Positions 36,451 through 50,560 are shown, counted from the first letter of the stretch. The stretch is 64,000 nucleotides of DNA from Takifugu bimaculatus (GCA_004026145.2 CP034996.1:8989891-9053890), one strand, 5' to 3'. The notes: a model not told the origin generated them from the sequence alone. Numbers and translations are program-made.

Positions 36451-37748
36451 GGAGAGGAGAGGAGAGGAGAGGCACAAACCACAGAACCACATACAAAAAA
36501 AAATTGTACCACAATAATACACTATTAGTTGTGTATAGTTAACGTTACATTTAACGTGATAAAATAAACCTGTAACGGCAAAATTGATGCTTTGAAATGA
36601 TGTAGTAGAAGTTTGGTTGTTTTTTCCAGCACAAATATTGTTTTGTGATTCTGTATTTCAGAATCAAATAAATATTTAAAACATTTTAACAGGTGATGGT
36701 AATGGGTATTTAAAATAATGTAAAGATATTTATTCCACTTAAAATAGGCAGTATTAATCCTGAGTTTAACTTTATTCGGACGAAACACTTCAATCGCAAA
36801 TTGACTCAGCCGGTTTGTAACTTTTAGAGGCTAGGTGCTAGCATTAGCACCAGGCCTTGCGTCTGTCCACTTCCTCGCGATTGCTGCCAGTTTTCCACAT
36901 GATCATTCATGATTTCTGAAGGTATAAATATGTCTTCTTATGTCAGCCAATTTTTGTGTTTATAGTCTTCTAACCATTATATAAGATTAATTATTTTCTA
37001 AACACACTTGAATAGTTTTGTTCAGTTCTTCTTCGACTCTTTTTCTCTTGTGGTCACTGCTGTAGCAGCGCTGTGTCGCCACCTACTGATATAGTTTGGC
37101 TTTGCGACTGCAATCATCTTGATATGAAATAAATGAATACAGCAGACTGTGAACACGCGTTTTATGTGGAATTCAACGGGCCCAAACAGGACATTTAAAA
37201 CTGTGGTGGTGGCTGTCGGAGAGCATTTTTTTCTTTCAGTTAAAAAAAATCCAAAACTTTTTTCACAGTGCAAACTTCTCCATGTTGCAGTCCTCCAAAC
37301 AGCGTATGGAAAACATTGGTTCGTTTAGACCTTCATTCAGTATCCCTTGTTCTCAAAACCAGTTAAGTCACTTAGATATTAGTGCAGTACAATCAGTAAA
37401 AATCTCAGACTCAGTCATTTCAAAGAGTTGTGAAATATTACAACTATTTTCACATCTGCACGGAGTGAAGGAGGCTTAATAACTGCACAAGTAATCCTGA
37501 ATGTTGACACAAAGAAAACATCAGAAAAGGCCAAAAGTGCAATAAAGCTGAAGGTTAGTTTTCAGATAAAAAGGATATTACAGTCTCACACATAGGCACA
37601 CAGAACAGTTGAGGGTTACGATACTTCTTGTGCTTCCACAACTGTAAGGAAAATCAACAGAATATTTCACAACTGAAGAAAAACATCTTACATATAAAAA
37701 TTGTGTAGAGTCCTAAGATATCAAAGATCTCTAGCTCTCATTACACAA

Positions 37749-38594
37749 TCAGCACAAGCACTGGTGGTTTCCCTTGGAGACCTCCTCAGAAGAATGTATG
37801 ATGTTGGGGACAAATCCACTCTTGACACCCTCCCAGCCATTCTGGATTTTGATGTCTCCGCTCTGGATTAGCAGGAAGATGTCCCTTGTCAGATCCACAA
37901 AGGCCTTAAGATAAAGAGGGAATCGCAAAATAATTCAAAAAGCAAAATCATTTGGTATTTTCAAACCACGGAGACCTTAATGTCATGAAGTATGAATTAT
38001 TATTTTTATCTGACCTTCTCCACGTTGATAGCGTCCAACACTGAGGTCTCCACGTAGCGCATCCTGAAGGTCCCAACCAGTTTTTCGGCCTCCTGCCGGT
38101 GACCTGCCGCAGGGCCTCCAGGTCACACTTTTGGCCGACCAGCAGAAACACAATGGTGTGAGGCTAGACATGGCTTTGGGCCTCCTCCAACCAGTTGTGG
38201 ACGTTTTGGACGTTTTTTGTTGAAGAGCAAGAGGCCACCAACTGAGTTACGATAGTACGTTCGAGTGATTGACCTGTCCAGATGCACAGAGAGACAGAGA
38301 GAGAGACGGACGGACGGACAGAGAGACCGACCTCACTTCCACTGTTTTATTCAGCGACGATGAATAGAGACATCACTACCTGAACCTCTCCTGACCCGCA
38401 GTGTCCCAGATCTGAAGTTTGATCCTTTTGCCCGGCTTGCTCTCCACCAGACGGGAGAAAAAGTCCACCCCCACAGTGGGATCGGACACCTGGGCGAATC
38501 GACCCTCGGTGAACCTGCGGATCAGACACAATTTGCCAACTATGGAGTCTCCGACAACAATCAGGCAGAACTGATACAGCCATATAGTCTCCAT
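37749..38594 (-). pseudogene. rab39b: RAB39B pseudogene (decaying small GTPase gene)
   Basis: A Rab GTPase copy with three exon-like blocks: 38380-38594, 38025-38273 and 37749-37904. Block 1 (METIWLYQFCLIVVGD) is an intact frame ending DTAGQERFR. The P-loop, however, reads GDSIVGKLCL where Rabs have GKS or GKT, so the Mg2+/phosphate-binding Ser is lost. Block 2 starts SITRTYYRNSVGGLLLF, then loses the DITNRRS-type segment with a frameshift. It has an in-frame TAG (38164-38166) where Gln is expected, and drops one base near 38098-38100. Block 3 is clean and ends HQCLC-stop, keeping the CxC prenylation motif. FTEGRFAQVSDPTVG and FVPNIIHSSEE identify RAB39B rather than RAB39A. Multiple independent lesions argue for a true pseudogene rather than a sequencing slip. 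The 120-bp intron between blocks 2 and 3 may be fish-specific. Confidence 0.88.
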
Positions 38595-38599
38595 GACTC

Positions 38600-40900
38600 C
38601 CCGCAGGTCAAATCTTTGGAAAAAAAAAATAAAAAATAAAAAAAACCCCATCATCAACTGTATAAAACAGAACAATGGCTAATTCATATCTTTGAGGATT
38701 AAACATCTAATTTTTGAGGATGTATGTTTTATGTTGTATCATGCTCAAATTCATTATTGATGGTAAACTAAACACATGTGTTTAAGCACAGATTAAAGGT
38801 TGGTTGCATCAATTATTCAGACCTTTCTGTGATTTACAGTTTGCTGATCTAATATCTCTAGAGGAAAGAGGGCAAGGCCACTCCCCTCCCACCCCTTAAA
38901 CACTGATGGAGTTACGTTGACTGGAGATTGTTTGTTTTCACACAAAAATGCCTTGAATAAGCCAAGGGGGGTCTCGGCCAGAGGAAGGCCGTGTAAGGCT
39001 TGCACAATCCTTAAATCATAATAAAAGCACAAACTATTGCTTGGCCAAGGCCTACCTTAAAGCCTCAGGTTTTCAAAGCCCATATTGATGACAGTACTTT
39101 AAAGATGATCCTCCAGAGAAGCAGCTGTTGTTTCACTCCTGGCAGCCACAGGATGCATCACACTAACAAGGCCTCATGTTCAACCTGAACACCTGATAGC
39201 AGCGGGGATCCGACTGAGCTGTGGGTTAATGTGGGAAGACCAGTTTGCTTTTCCCATCCACGGAAGAAAATGCAGCGGGGAGCCGCAGCACCTCGCGTAA
39301 ACACATCACCAGCATCAGCATCATTACCGTACTGCACGCAGCGAAGCGCAGCAACGGTCCTCCTGCTACGCCGACGCGTTCATGGCCTGGTTTATATATA
39401 AATAAAAGTGCATTGATTGCCGGTCTTTGAACGCAGCATCCCGTCGCATTTGCGTCAGAAGTTGATAGTCACGTTGAAACAGGCTGACTTCTGCCTGCTA
39501 CCAGAGCAAGTGGATCCAAATGCTAAATTATACACTCAGTGTGTGTGTGTGTTTGCGTATGTGTCTGTGTCATGGTATACTAACATTATGCAATGTCCAG
39601 GCCAGCAGGGGTGTGGGAGCATGACCCGCATTTACTACCAGAAGGAGCTCTGACGGATGTCACCATAACTTCCAACGTCAAGGCGGTGCTGAAGTGATAG
39701 TTGTACAAGCTTACAGCCATCTCTGCTCAGGTGACTCGGGACCGAGATGCGTGTCTGCTTAAACTCAACACCTTCTGCTTTGTCAACTTGTTCAAAACCT
39801 CTGCAAAGGTGAGAAAAGGGGATTTCAATAGTGGACCATGAACTAATAATGAAAATAGGCCTTTGGTTGCATTTATGAGAACTCAAACACACAAATCCTG
39901 TCTGCCAACATTGTTATTGAGAAAAGAGCCAAAACCAGTAAGGAAATTATGTAGACACTTCATTTTCCAGAGACTGGTCTGAGGTCAGCACCAAGTTTGT
40001 CTCGTCTCTGGGAGACACTAGTGTGTAAACAGTAAAGCTCACACATTAGTTTCTCATTAGCTTAACACCAAAATCAGACAGGTGAGATCCTTTTGATGTA
40101 TTTTTCGGTTTGACATTACATTAGGAGTAAAAGTAATTTAAGAAAACATAATCTGCCCCTAAATTATTTAGTAAAAAGAAAAATGCGGCAACATTTGGTC
40201 TGACTGGATCCGAGCTGTTAGCTGATGCTGCTACATCCGATCCGCGGTGCCCCATGTGGAGAGGGAAATGATCACCCTGCAGAACAACAGGGGACTTCAG
40301 TGTCTGCAGGAAGACTCCAACATCCAGGAGGCAGCAAACCACCTGGTGACCAACCAAAGTCCCCAGAGCGGGAGCCCAGCACCCTGGGGGCCCCAGAGCC
40401 ACCAAGGGGCTCCTCCACTGCTCCTCGTGTGTGAAATGATGATGGGAAACAAACAGGACGTGAAGCTGAACAATATTCTGCTCACATGTGCAGTCGCCAT
40501 GGACGACACCTGAACTGAGTCAAAGAGACGTTTTAAAGGTGGAATTAACATGTTAAAATAATCAAATGTTGCTGATTTTATTATAGTCTGGATTGGAATA
40601 GACAGTCTGATGAAGTGGGGCTCAAACTCTGCTGGGGGATGTGTGTTATATCAAAGGTGTGTGTGTGTGTGTTTGTCTGTCCGTGCGTGTGTGTGTGTGG
40701 TCAGGGTAATATTGCTGCAATAGAATGATGCTAGAATATAGAAGAGTTCCTTCAAATATACAAGATTACATTCACAACATTTTAATCGCTTTTCCTCACA
40801 TGTTCGTCACTAACACAATCTCCCCAATAGCCTCCTTCATCTACTGCTCCTTGAAAATCGATTGTATAGAATCTCATCAACCCCCCCTCCCGTGTGATGA
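38600..40900. other. Intergenic region before the PICALM-like gene
   Basis: No supportable exon. There are short GT-rich runs at about 39538-39570 and 40658-40700. The open frames at 40225-40513 (both strands) are overlapping shadows of one another without known domains. Confidence 0.4.
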
Positions 40901-41697
40901 TGCAGCCTTCTGCTTTAAGACCCCCTCTTCGGAGCCGCAGCGGCCTCCTCCTGCTGTCACCTGATTCATCTACTGCCATTTTACACAAGTTTGAGTGACA
41001 AAAAAAGATCGGGGCTGGCCTATCGGCAACCTCACCACAGAAAAACACCCTTTTGTGAGGAGAGAAAAAAAGAAAAAAAAATCAAAGCAGCCGAGGCTGG
41101 ATGCAGCAGCGCAGGGAGCCGTGCACGTCAGAGAGGTGCCTGCACACATTCAGAGGAGAAACCGGCCGAAGGGCAGCCAAAAACCCACAAAGGACAATGC
41201 TTTTATATCGGCTCTGAGGGACACGAAGCCTCCTTGCGGGCGATGCCGCATAGATCTGATTCTTTGCCATTTTGGATCCGCTCGCCCGCCGCTGGCAGCA
41301 GCTTTTTCAGGGATTTATTGTGCTGTCCTCTGATTTAAAGCTCAATATCACTGACTTTTCCTGACAGAGATCCGCATCTTATTCTCGGGATCATCATGAC
41401 GCCGTCGACTGATTTTTAGCTGCTGGCCTGTGTTTGACCGTCTGCTGGTTTATTTAGCCGCCGCATGAATTCTCCCATCGGATTCTCACCGGTGAACGCT
41501 GCTGCCCTCCTCCTCCTCCACCTCCTCCACCACCACCTCCTCCTCCCCCTCCTACTCGCAGAGGGCACTACCCTCCTCCCTGCAGCCGCTAAAGACATTT
41601 TGATCATCCGCCCCGGTTCCCCCCACCACTCGACCATCGCACCGCCTGCCTCCTCTTCCTCCTCCACCAGCACCAGCACCACCTCCTCCTCAGAAAC
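40900..41697 (+). promoter_or_regulatory. CpG-rich promoter and 5' UTR of the PICALM-like gene
   Basis: Marked rise in CpG and C content directly upstream of the start codon, with a long CCT/CCA-rich stretch at about 41505-41690 (polypyrimidine-type 5' UTR). No upstream exon border was found, so exon 1 probably begins within this block. Confidence 0.5.
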
Positions 41698-44600
41698 ATG
41701 TCGGGACAGTCTCTGACAGACCGGATCGCCGCCGCGCAGCACAGCATGACCGGTTCTGCCATCAGCAAAGCCGTCTGCAAGGCCACGACGCACGAAGTCA
41801 GCGGACCCAAGAAGAAACACCTTGACTGTAGGTTAAACCTTTTACTGTACATATCGTGCATGCGTTAAGCAAGCCGCCGCCGTCTTTCCTCACAAAGGGC
41901 AGCTTGTATGAACAGCATCTAGTGCACCCCCTCTCTCCCTTTGCCTCCCCCCTCCTTCCCTCTCATCCGGCCCGTTCCTTTGACGAGGCACCGTCACATT
42001 CCCATAGACCGCACTCCGGCTGCTGTAAAACGATTATTCAGGTCTGTGCATGTCACTTAGGGAAACAGAACACGTTGCTAGGGGCTAATAATGGTGCAAC
42101 CAGCGGCTTTACATTGAGGGCCCATCCATTAACGCCACTATCAGCGGTAGCTCCAATCCTCCGGGGACGCAGGAAGTGGCCAGAACGGGATGCGCGTTCT
42201 TTCTCATCCCGGATTCAAGTTCAGTGTCATGTCTCCAGGTGTGTTATAAGCAGTAATGAGCTTGATGCTGCTGTCAGAGCTGCTGGAGATGCAGAGAGAC
42301 CGAGAAGGTGTTCAAATCCAATGCTGGTGTCAGTACAGCTCCTCTGCCTCCACTCAGCTGGTTACCATGGTGTGAGAGCTGCAGCACAGCCAGGACCAGG
42401 CAGAGCAGAGGGACATTCACATGGACATGCTGGACACCCCAAGCGGGGGCTTCTGCAGCTCATCATGGTCACACAGGAGCTGAGGAGACATGGTGACAGG
42501 CAGGCCGGTGAGCAGGCAGGTAGACAGAAAGACAGACAGGCAGGCAGACCCAGCGAAATGAGTTGCTGGTGGGGGTGTGAAGTAAAAGGGCTCAAGCGGT
42601 AATCAGCCAGAGCATCAGATGTTTGCCAAAGCACTCCACACCCAGGCTGTCAGCAGTCTGGCAGTGGGGGGCATGCTGCCCCACAGGAACTGCCTGCGTG
42701 CAGCTAGACAGGTGGATCCCACTACTGCCGCCACGTTAAGAGGAACTCAGGAAGAACCTGACGTCATGATGCTGCTGGGGAGGAAAGGTTCCTCAGCAGA
42801 TTAATGCTGAGCTTCAGTCGGCTGTCCGGGTAGGGATGTGGGTTATCCAGTCCTGATTGTTTTACGCCTGCGTCATGCTGACAGTTCTCCATTAGCACCA
42901 CCCAGTCTGAAGCTCAGCTGTAGTAATTTAAATCATATTTCAAGGTCTTTACCAGTGACAGGAACATAATGGGTGTTTGCTGGTAAAAGGTCTGAAGTGA
43001 CTGTTTTAACAGACGGTAGCAGACCTTCAGTTCAGCCAGGATGCCAAGCTCCTTCCACCACCAGTGGGAAGTCTCAGAAATGTCAAAAGGGTCCAAAAAT
43101 ACACCCAGAACATTTACATGGCAAACCTTTATCCATCAGCTAGATTCTAAAAGGCGCCACATCAGCGCTCTCAAGGACAATTAGGTTTCTCTCAGAGTGG
43201 GTCAGTTTACTGCAGAGGTGATTTTATGAGGCACTTATGCTCCCAGCTGCCTCTGGTTCTGGTTCTGGGGGCTGATGGAGTAACGTGTGGCGTTCTGGCG
43301 CCACTGACCACCCTTAGCAAATGTTTTATTTTAGCAGTCTGAGGGTGATCTCTTCTTCCTGCCCAGCGAGAAGCACGTTCTACAAACAGGTTCTGAAACC
43401 AAAACACTTCTGCAGGTTAACCAAAAGGAACATCAGTGTGACAATGTCAGGCCATGAGAGGCATTTGAGACATTAGCAGGATGGTGTTCACCGCTTCAGG
43501 AGGAGGAGCAGAAATTAGTGTCACGTTGGATTTTCTTCCAACTTTCTCAGAAACAAACAAACAAAAGAACTACTGGTTTTTGCAGAACATGAATGTTCCT
43601 TGCTGGCTGTCCAAGATGTTATGGAGCTGAATAGGAACATTGAGGAAGGGCCGTAGGTGGTCCAAGATGTTCTGGAGGTGAGGAGGAATGATGAGGAAGG
43701 GCCTGTCTGCACATGAGGATTCAGCTGAATTTGACATGCTCATTGAGGCTCATCAATGAGTCTCATCATCATCTGCTGCAACAGATGCTCCACTCTGTCA
43801 TCACAGGTGGTCTTGTTGTCATAAGAAGGTGCAGAAAACCTTGAGGGTTGTCCTTTTTTTCGCAAATTTCCAAGCTTCGGTAACACTGCGATTCTAATGT
43901 TTGCTCGGTTTTCCAGACGATGTTTCCTCCAGTTGGTGTTTATTTCATGGCGTGCGGCAGTAAATGTGTGTGTGTGTGTGTAGGGGGGGCATCAGGAAGT
44001 TACAGTCTAAGCTGCACACAAGCCTTTAGAGTAGCTGACATGAGGCAGAAGCAGCTCAGTGATCCTCGGGACAGAGCCGTAGATGTGGGTAAAGGCTGAA
44101 GAGAATGACAACAAGGACATCACTTGGCCCTTTCTCCAAAGGTAGCCCACGATAAATCAAATGCTATTCAAATGGGGGTCCCCATTTTTTGTTGCCATAT
44201 GATATCATGACCTTGACAGAGTGGACGATGACACAAACGGCCAATGCTGATTATTTACCAGCTCCATAGCAAATGATGAGCATGACAGAGAGAGTAATGG
44301 GGTTTGGCTGTGGCTCGTGTATGGCTGAGATAGTGGAGCGTTCGGTGACAGGAGGCGGATTTATCACACGCGCAAGAGTAATCAGACCAGAAACGACCTT
44401 CTTGTCCGCAGTAAGTTCTGAGTCAACTGGAAATATGTCTAGTTGGGTGTCCTTGTTGTGATTGTGATACATTTCCAGTGGACCTCTGGGTGCTCTACAG
44501 TCTGCGGAGACACACAGGACAGATCAGCTCCACCAGAGTTTCATCGGTTTAAACTCTCACATTTACGTATGTTTAAGTTGCTCTGATCTTAAATGACCTA

Positions 44601-44903
44601 CTGACCTCTGACCCCGCTGACCGGCAGTTTGTTTTAATGAATATGATGTATTTCCCTGATCTCTGCCTATTCTCTCCTCTACCTGTCCTCCTCCTTCTCC
44701 TCTCCCTCTCTACCGAGCCATCCATCAGCAGGAGGGTCCCCCTACATGAGCGTGGTCCTGCTCAAGGTTTCTTCCTGTTAAAGGGGAGTTTTACCTTGCC
44801 ACTGTTGCTTGTTGGGGGTCAGGCCCTGGGATTCTGTAGTGCCTAGAAACAATTTTGATTGTAACAGATGCTATATAAATAAAGATTGATTGATGGATTG
44901 ATG

Positions 44904-44984
<81 letters not shown>

Positions 44985-46934
44985 ATTGATTAAATTTCAT
45001 CTGAATTCCACATGACAAAACTGACACTTCATCCAAAGTCGAGCCCTTGAACCTGTTTATTTCTTTAACCCACACACAAGCATTCATCAATCTTATTTCT
45101 AATCATGCTATTGATTTGAAATAATAATATAATTGATTATGCACTTTTTCCTTCATGGACTGCAGCTTATCAATGATCCCAGCTGGTATCACCCTGTCAA
45201 TAGTTCATCAAATGCTGCTTTTTGACACTGGCACGGGTCACTGCTAGCATCTTAGCTGATGAATGACCACCCACAGCAACACAGGTGGGTCCAACACAGA
45301 AACCATTGTGTGTGTGGTTATAGACAGGCAGCAGCTTGACAACTAAAATATTGCTTTCAACAAGCTCCTTTCTGCTCTGCCGCAGCGACGCGTTCTGCAA
45401 AATGACACAGCTGCTAAAAGATGGAGATAGGGCCATTTTGCCAGTTTTTCAGCAGCGTGCTGACATTATTTACATCATTAAGAATGAAAAGATATGAGCA
45501 AACTCTTCCTTAGCAGATGTGCCAGCAGTCATTCAGATCTAAGGCACTAGCACTAGCATTGTTACACATGTTCCCCATGTAACTTTAGCCGCTAACAGGC
45601 TAAGCTTAAAATCCCTGCTGGGAGCAGTGAAGCTTCCAACAGTTGATTTATTTACCTCCCAGACTGTGGACCATAGTTCCACTTTTATAATGCCGTCAAA
45701 GCTTTTCTAGAATGTGTGTGCTCTTCCTCTGTAGAAGAAACATTAGTTAGTCAGAATCAATATGGTCTTATTAATTATTGAGCCAGACAAAATACACAAA
45801 CCATTAACAATGGACGCGTCATGACTTAACACTACTGTTGTCACAGTTTGAGATTGAATTAGCAGGTAACAACTCCCAGTAATTGTGGGATAATTGCAGT
45901 AATTCTACCTCTTTTCTCCATCCTCTCACTTCTCTGTCATTTACAGCTACTGGAAAGATCCCAGATTTTCTTCAGTGAGCATGTGAAGACCATAAAAAAG
46001 AAAGCCGCTTGTTTGTATTTCAGCTTTCTTTTTTATTGAAGTTTTAGAGATTTGAAGCAATTAGGTGCCTTTTGGTGATTTTGCTGTTGATTTTGCTGCC
46101 GATTCTGGGTTTGACGGTATCAGGTCTCACCTCTGATCATGCATCAGTAACCAGCTCAAATGCTCCTTCTCCTCTTCTGAGGTGATAGCGTATCCTGTCC
46201 TGATTGGTTCCCATTGTGTGAACAGCCCCTATGTGAAATAATCCGTTTTTCCTTTATTTGGATGCCTGTATTAATGGAGTTAAAACACATGTGTGTTGGT
46301 TCATGAGGACTCAACCTACAACATCTGGGCGGTTCTAAATCCCGATTGAGTGTTGCCATAGAGCTGCTGCATTTACACCATGCTTCTCTGTTTTGTGCCC
46401 CCCTCAGACCTGATTCACTGCACCAATGAGCTGAACGTCAGCATCCCCCACCTGGCAGACACCTTGCTGGAGCGCACCTCCAGCAACAGCTGGATTGTGG
46501 TTTTCAAAGCGCTCATCACCACCCACCACCTCATGATGTACGGCAACGAGGTGAGCCCCCAGGCACGGCCACAAGCTTCAGCATTCACACCCATGCTGGG
46601 CAAATTCAGATGTTTATTATCTTCCATGACAATAATAGTTCTCAGCTATTAACTGATTTAACGAGAGTTAACTACTGTCTGCCTGGGATAAAAACATTCA
46701 CTTCATTTAGATTCTTAGCAAGAATGTGTTTAAATAAATATGGGGATTTGTCCCATTTTTGAATAACAATGATAAAATCTTGTGTCCTGGACCCATGATG
46801 GAATCTTACTAAATTAAAGATCAATCTATTAACCTCTGTAATAATTCATAGATAAATTAGTTTTGCAACAGGTGAAAAACTGTAAATACAACAAAAATGT
46901 CATTACAACCAGCATCTTTGTTCTGTGGGCTTAT

Positions 46935-46991
<57 letters not shown>

Positions 46992-49900
46992 TACTGCAAG
47001 ATAGTGAGTTTGCTAATCACTCACTCTGCGTGTTGACATTTTGCTTGCTAGGTTGTAGCGATTCCTCTCCCTTGAAGCGTGTTTCTTTGATGCATCTTCT
47101 TCGTGTCAGATGAGGAGCGACAAGGTCTCCGGCTGACATTTGGATGGTCGACATGAAAAAGCAGCCACATTTACTCACACAACAGGAATATCAGAGCACT
47201 CTAAAGACCACAGCAGAGTCAGGCTGCGTTTAAAAACACAGCTATCAACAAAAGTCGCCATATTTTGGAGTATCTGTCAACCATTCAGCTTTGACCTGAT
47301 TGGGGAAAAACCAAAAATGCAACTCTTCTTTCACTTTTGAATGCTACTAAAACTGAGTCTAGGGATGTTATAAATGTTACCAAGTGGGTTTTATACAGCT
47401 TATAGATCTTTTACTCTAAAGATTATTGCTATTTTGCTGTTTTTCCACAGCCACGAGACTTAAAATCGCTAACTGAGGACAAGGAGGCAGATTTAAACGT
47501 GTAAAAGACTATCAGATGGAACGTGTTGGCAGGTAAACCTTCAGGTGAGACACTAACTCTCTATCTTCCATCTTCCAGAGATTGATGCAGTACGTCGCCT
47601 CCAGAAATGCGCTGTTCAACCTCAACAACTTCCTCGATAAGGCGGCGTTACAAGGTGATTTAAGGCCGTCTGGATGCTCGTAAACCAAGCAGTGACTTTA
47701 TGTTGGAGTCTCTTTGCCCCAATAAGCTCATTTTAAAGTCCAGGAGCTCTAAAGCTGCTGTTCGGAATTTAAAAAAAGACAATAAACAAGCCTTGGGGTA
47801 GTGAATGTTGCCAAATGGAAAGAGAGTTTGCGGTCTTGTAATGTGTGTTTTAACTGCAGTGCCCCCTGTCTGTCTTCCAGGGTATAAAATGTCCACCTTC
47901 ATCAGACGCTACAGTCGTTACCTGAACGAAAAAGCAACATCCTACAGAACAGCAGCCGTGGACTTCACCAAGATGAAGAGAGGGTAACGATCTGCAAACA
48001 CGTCTGAGCATCAGATATAAACTGGTATCAGACCTGCACTGACATCAGACCTGTACTGGTATTAGATCTGTATAGACCTGTACTGGTATTAGAGCTGAAC
48101 TGGTTTCAGATTTGGACTGGTATCAGTCATGCACTGGCATCAGACCTGTACTGGTATCACACCTGGACTTGTATCAGACCTGCACCTGTATCAGACCTGC
48201 ACTCATATGAGACCTGCACTGGCATCATACCTGCACTGGCATCAGACTTGGACTGGCCTTAGACCTGAACTGGTATCAGACTTGGACTGGTATTCGACCT
48301 GGACTGGTATCAGATCTGGACTTGTATCAGACCTGCACCTGTATTAGACTTGGACTGGTATCAGACCTGCACTGGTATCAGACCTGTACTCATATCAGAC
48401 CTGCACTGGTATTAGATCTGTATAGACCTGTACTGGTATCAGAACTGTCCTGGGATCAGACTTGGACTGGTATCAGACCTGTACTGTATCAGACCTGCAC
48501 TGGTATCAGACTTGGACTGGCATTAGACCTGGACTGGTATCAGATCTGTACAGACCTGCACTAGCATCAGACCAGTACTGGCATCACACCTGGACTTGTA
48601 TCAGACCTGCACCTGTATCAGACCTGTACTGGTATCACACCTGTACAAATCTGTACTGGTATCAGACCTAGACTATGCGACCTGGACGTATCAGACCTGG
48701 ACTGGTATCAAACCTGCACTCTCTGCCCATTTCACGCCTGTTTGCTGTTGCATGTCCTTCCGCCAGGGCCGATGGTGTGATGCGCACAATGAACACTGAG
48801 AAGTTAATTAAAACTCTGCCCACAATACAGAACCAGCTAGATGCGCTGCTGGATTTCCAGGTAAAAGAGCAGGAAAAGAGCAGCCATGGTTCCGATCTGG
48901 ACCTGCTTCATCTCACACTTTTCCCTTCCTCAGCCCAACTCCAATGAGCTGACCAATGGCGTGATCAACACAGCCTTCATGCTGCTGTTCAAAGACTCCA
49001 TTCGCCTTTTTGCGGCCTACAATGAAGGAGTCATTAACATGCTGGGTGAGTCCTGGGGTCCTGGGTCAGGACTGTTTGTGTTCATGCAGTGAAACATCTG
49101 AGTGGGACTCCATCTTCGTCAAAGACAGCTCCACTACCATCTCGAAGCTGGACTGGAGCAGGAGCAGTCCCTGCTCAATGTTGATGTTTGGAGTGACGAC
49201 TGAGGCTTGACAGTAGCGTTTGTAGGGCAGAGGCATGTTTGCAGGGACATTTGTGTCTCAGGTGGATGCAGCAGAGATGCTTCCAGTACATTTTAGATTT
49301 CATCCAAAGCTCAAACAGACATTGAGGAATGGTCCAGAACCTTCTACCGATGTCTCTGGAGTTCATATAGTTCTTCCTTCCAAAATTATCTATGACATTA
49401 TTCAGACTTACAGCATTTGGTCGTACTAAAGATTCTTTTGTACATGTTCTTGTGATGCACAGAGAAATACTTTGACATGAAGAAGAACCAGTGCAAAGAA
49501 GCCCTGGAAATCTACAAGACTTTCCTCAACAGGATGACCAAGTTGTCTGAGTTCCTGAAGGTGGCAGAGGTAAGGTCTCTGTGGTGCTGAGAGGAATCAG
49601 GAAGAGCAGCAGCCAGAACATCAGTCCGAGCAAGTTTCCCAGCTCAATCTGAACTGTCGAGGAACCATCCAGCTCACACTGTGGAGACTTGCTCCAGACT
49701 GCTGATTCCTGTGGACTCAGTCACCTGATCAGGTTCCTGATCAAGTTCAAGAAGGACTCTGAATCAGTCACCTGATCAGGTTCTCGAAGGACTCTGAGTT
49801 AGTCACCTCTTCAGGTTCCTGATCAGGTTCCCAAACTACACTGAGTCAGTCACCTGATCAGGTTCCCGAAGGACTCTTAGTCAGTCACCTGATCAGGTTC

Positions 49901-50511
49901 CCGGAGTCAGTCACCTGATCAGGTTCTAGAAGGACTCTGAATCAGTCACCTGATCAGGTTCCCGAAGGACTCTTAGTCAGTCACCTGATCAGGTTCCCTG
50001 AAGGACTCTTCCCCATAATCTTCTTATCTCTATCCCTTGATTTCCCGCAATTTCTGTGCTGGGAGGGTTTTACTCCTTAGTGTGGTTACTGCCTGAGCTG
50101 TAGCCTCTCAGGAGCCTTCCAGACCAGGGACCCTCACGTGCTGCCTGATCATCTGCCTGCACTGCATGAACAACCCAGCTCACTTACCCCCCCACCCCCA
50201 CCCCCACCCCCAAATATCCCCCCTCCCTCTCTCTCTCTCCCCTAGCCCCCATTCCAATAATCAATAAGAAGGTTTGGGGAGCAGCTGAATAATGTTGACT
50301 TTAAGCTCTCATTCATTTTACCTGTCTAACCCAAAACAGTGTTGTCTGTGTCCCCGTCCTCCTCTCTGTCTTTTCAAAAGTCAACATTAGTTTTGGATGT
50401 TACTTTCCTCTTCGTCATGTGACCTGTTGTCTGCCCTCAGCCTTGTCAGTCAGTCAGTCAGTCAGTCAGTCAGCCAGCCAGCCAGCCACCCAGTGCTCTG
50501 CCTTCATATCA

Positions 50512-50560
<49 letters not shown>

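Noticed and set aside
41856..42602. A 248-codon open frame on plus, just after exon 1 of the PICALM-like gene
   Set aside because: It lies in intron 1, has no domain, contains CpG-island and GCAGGCAGG-type low-complexity sequence, and has no splice signals linking it to the gene.
43605..43702. Two tandem copies of a unit of about 50 bp (TCCAAGATGTTCTGGAG-like)
   Set aside because: Only two imperfect copies in an intron; no further significance could be supported.
48129..48671. Overlapping frames giving DLHWYQTCT-type peptide repeats
   Set aside because: A pure product of the 17-bp intronic minisatellite.
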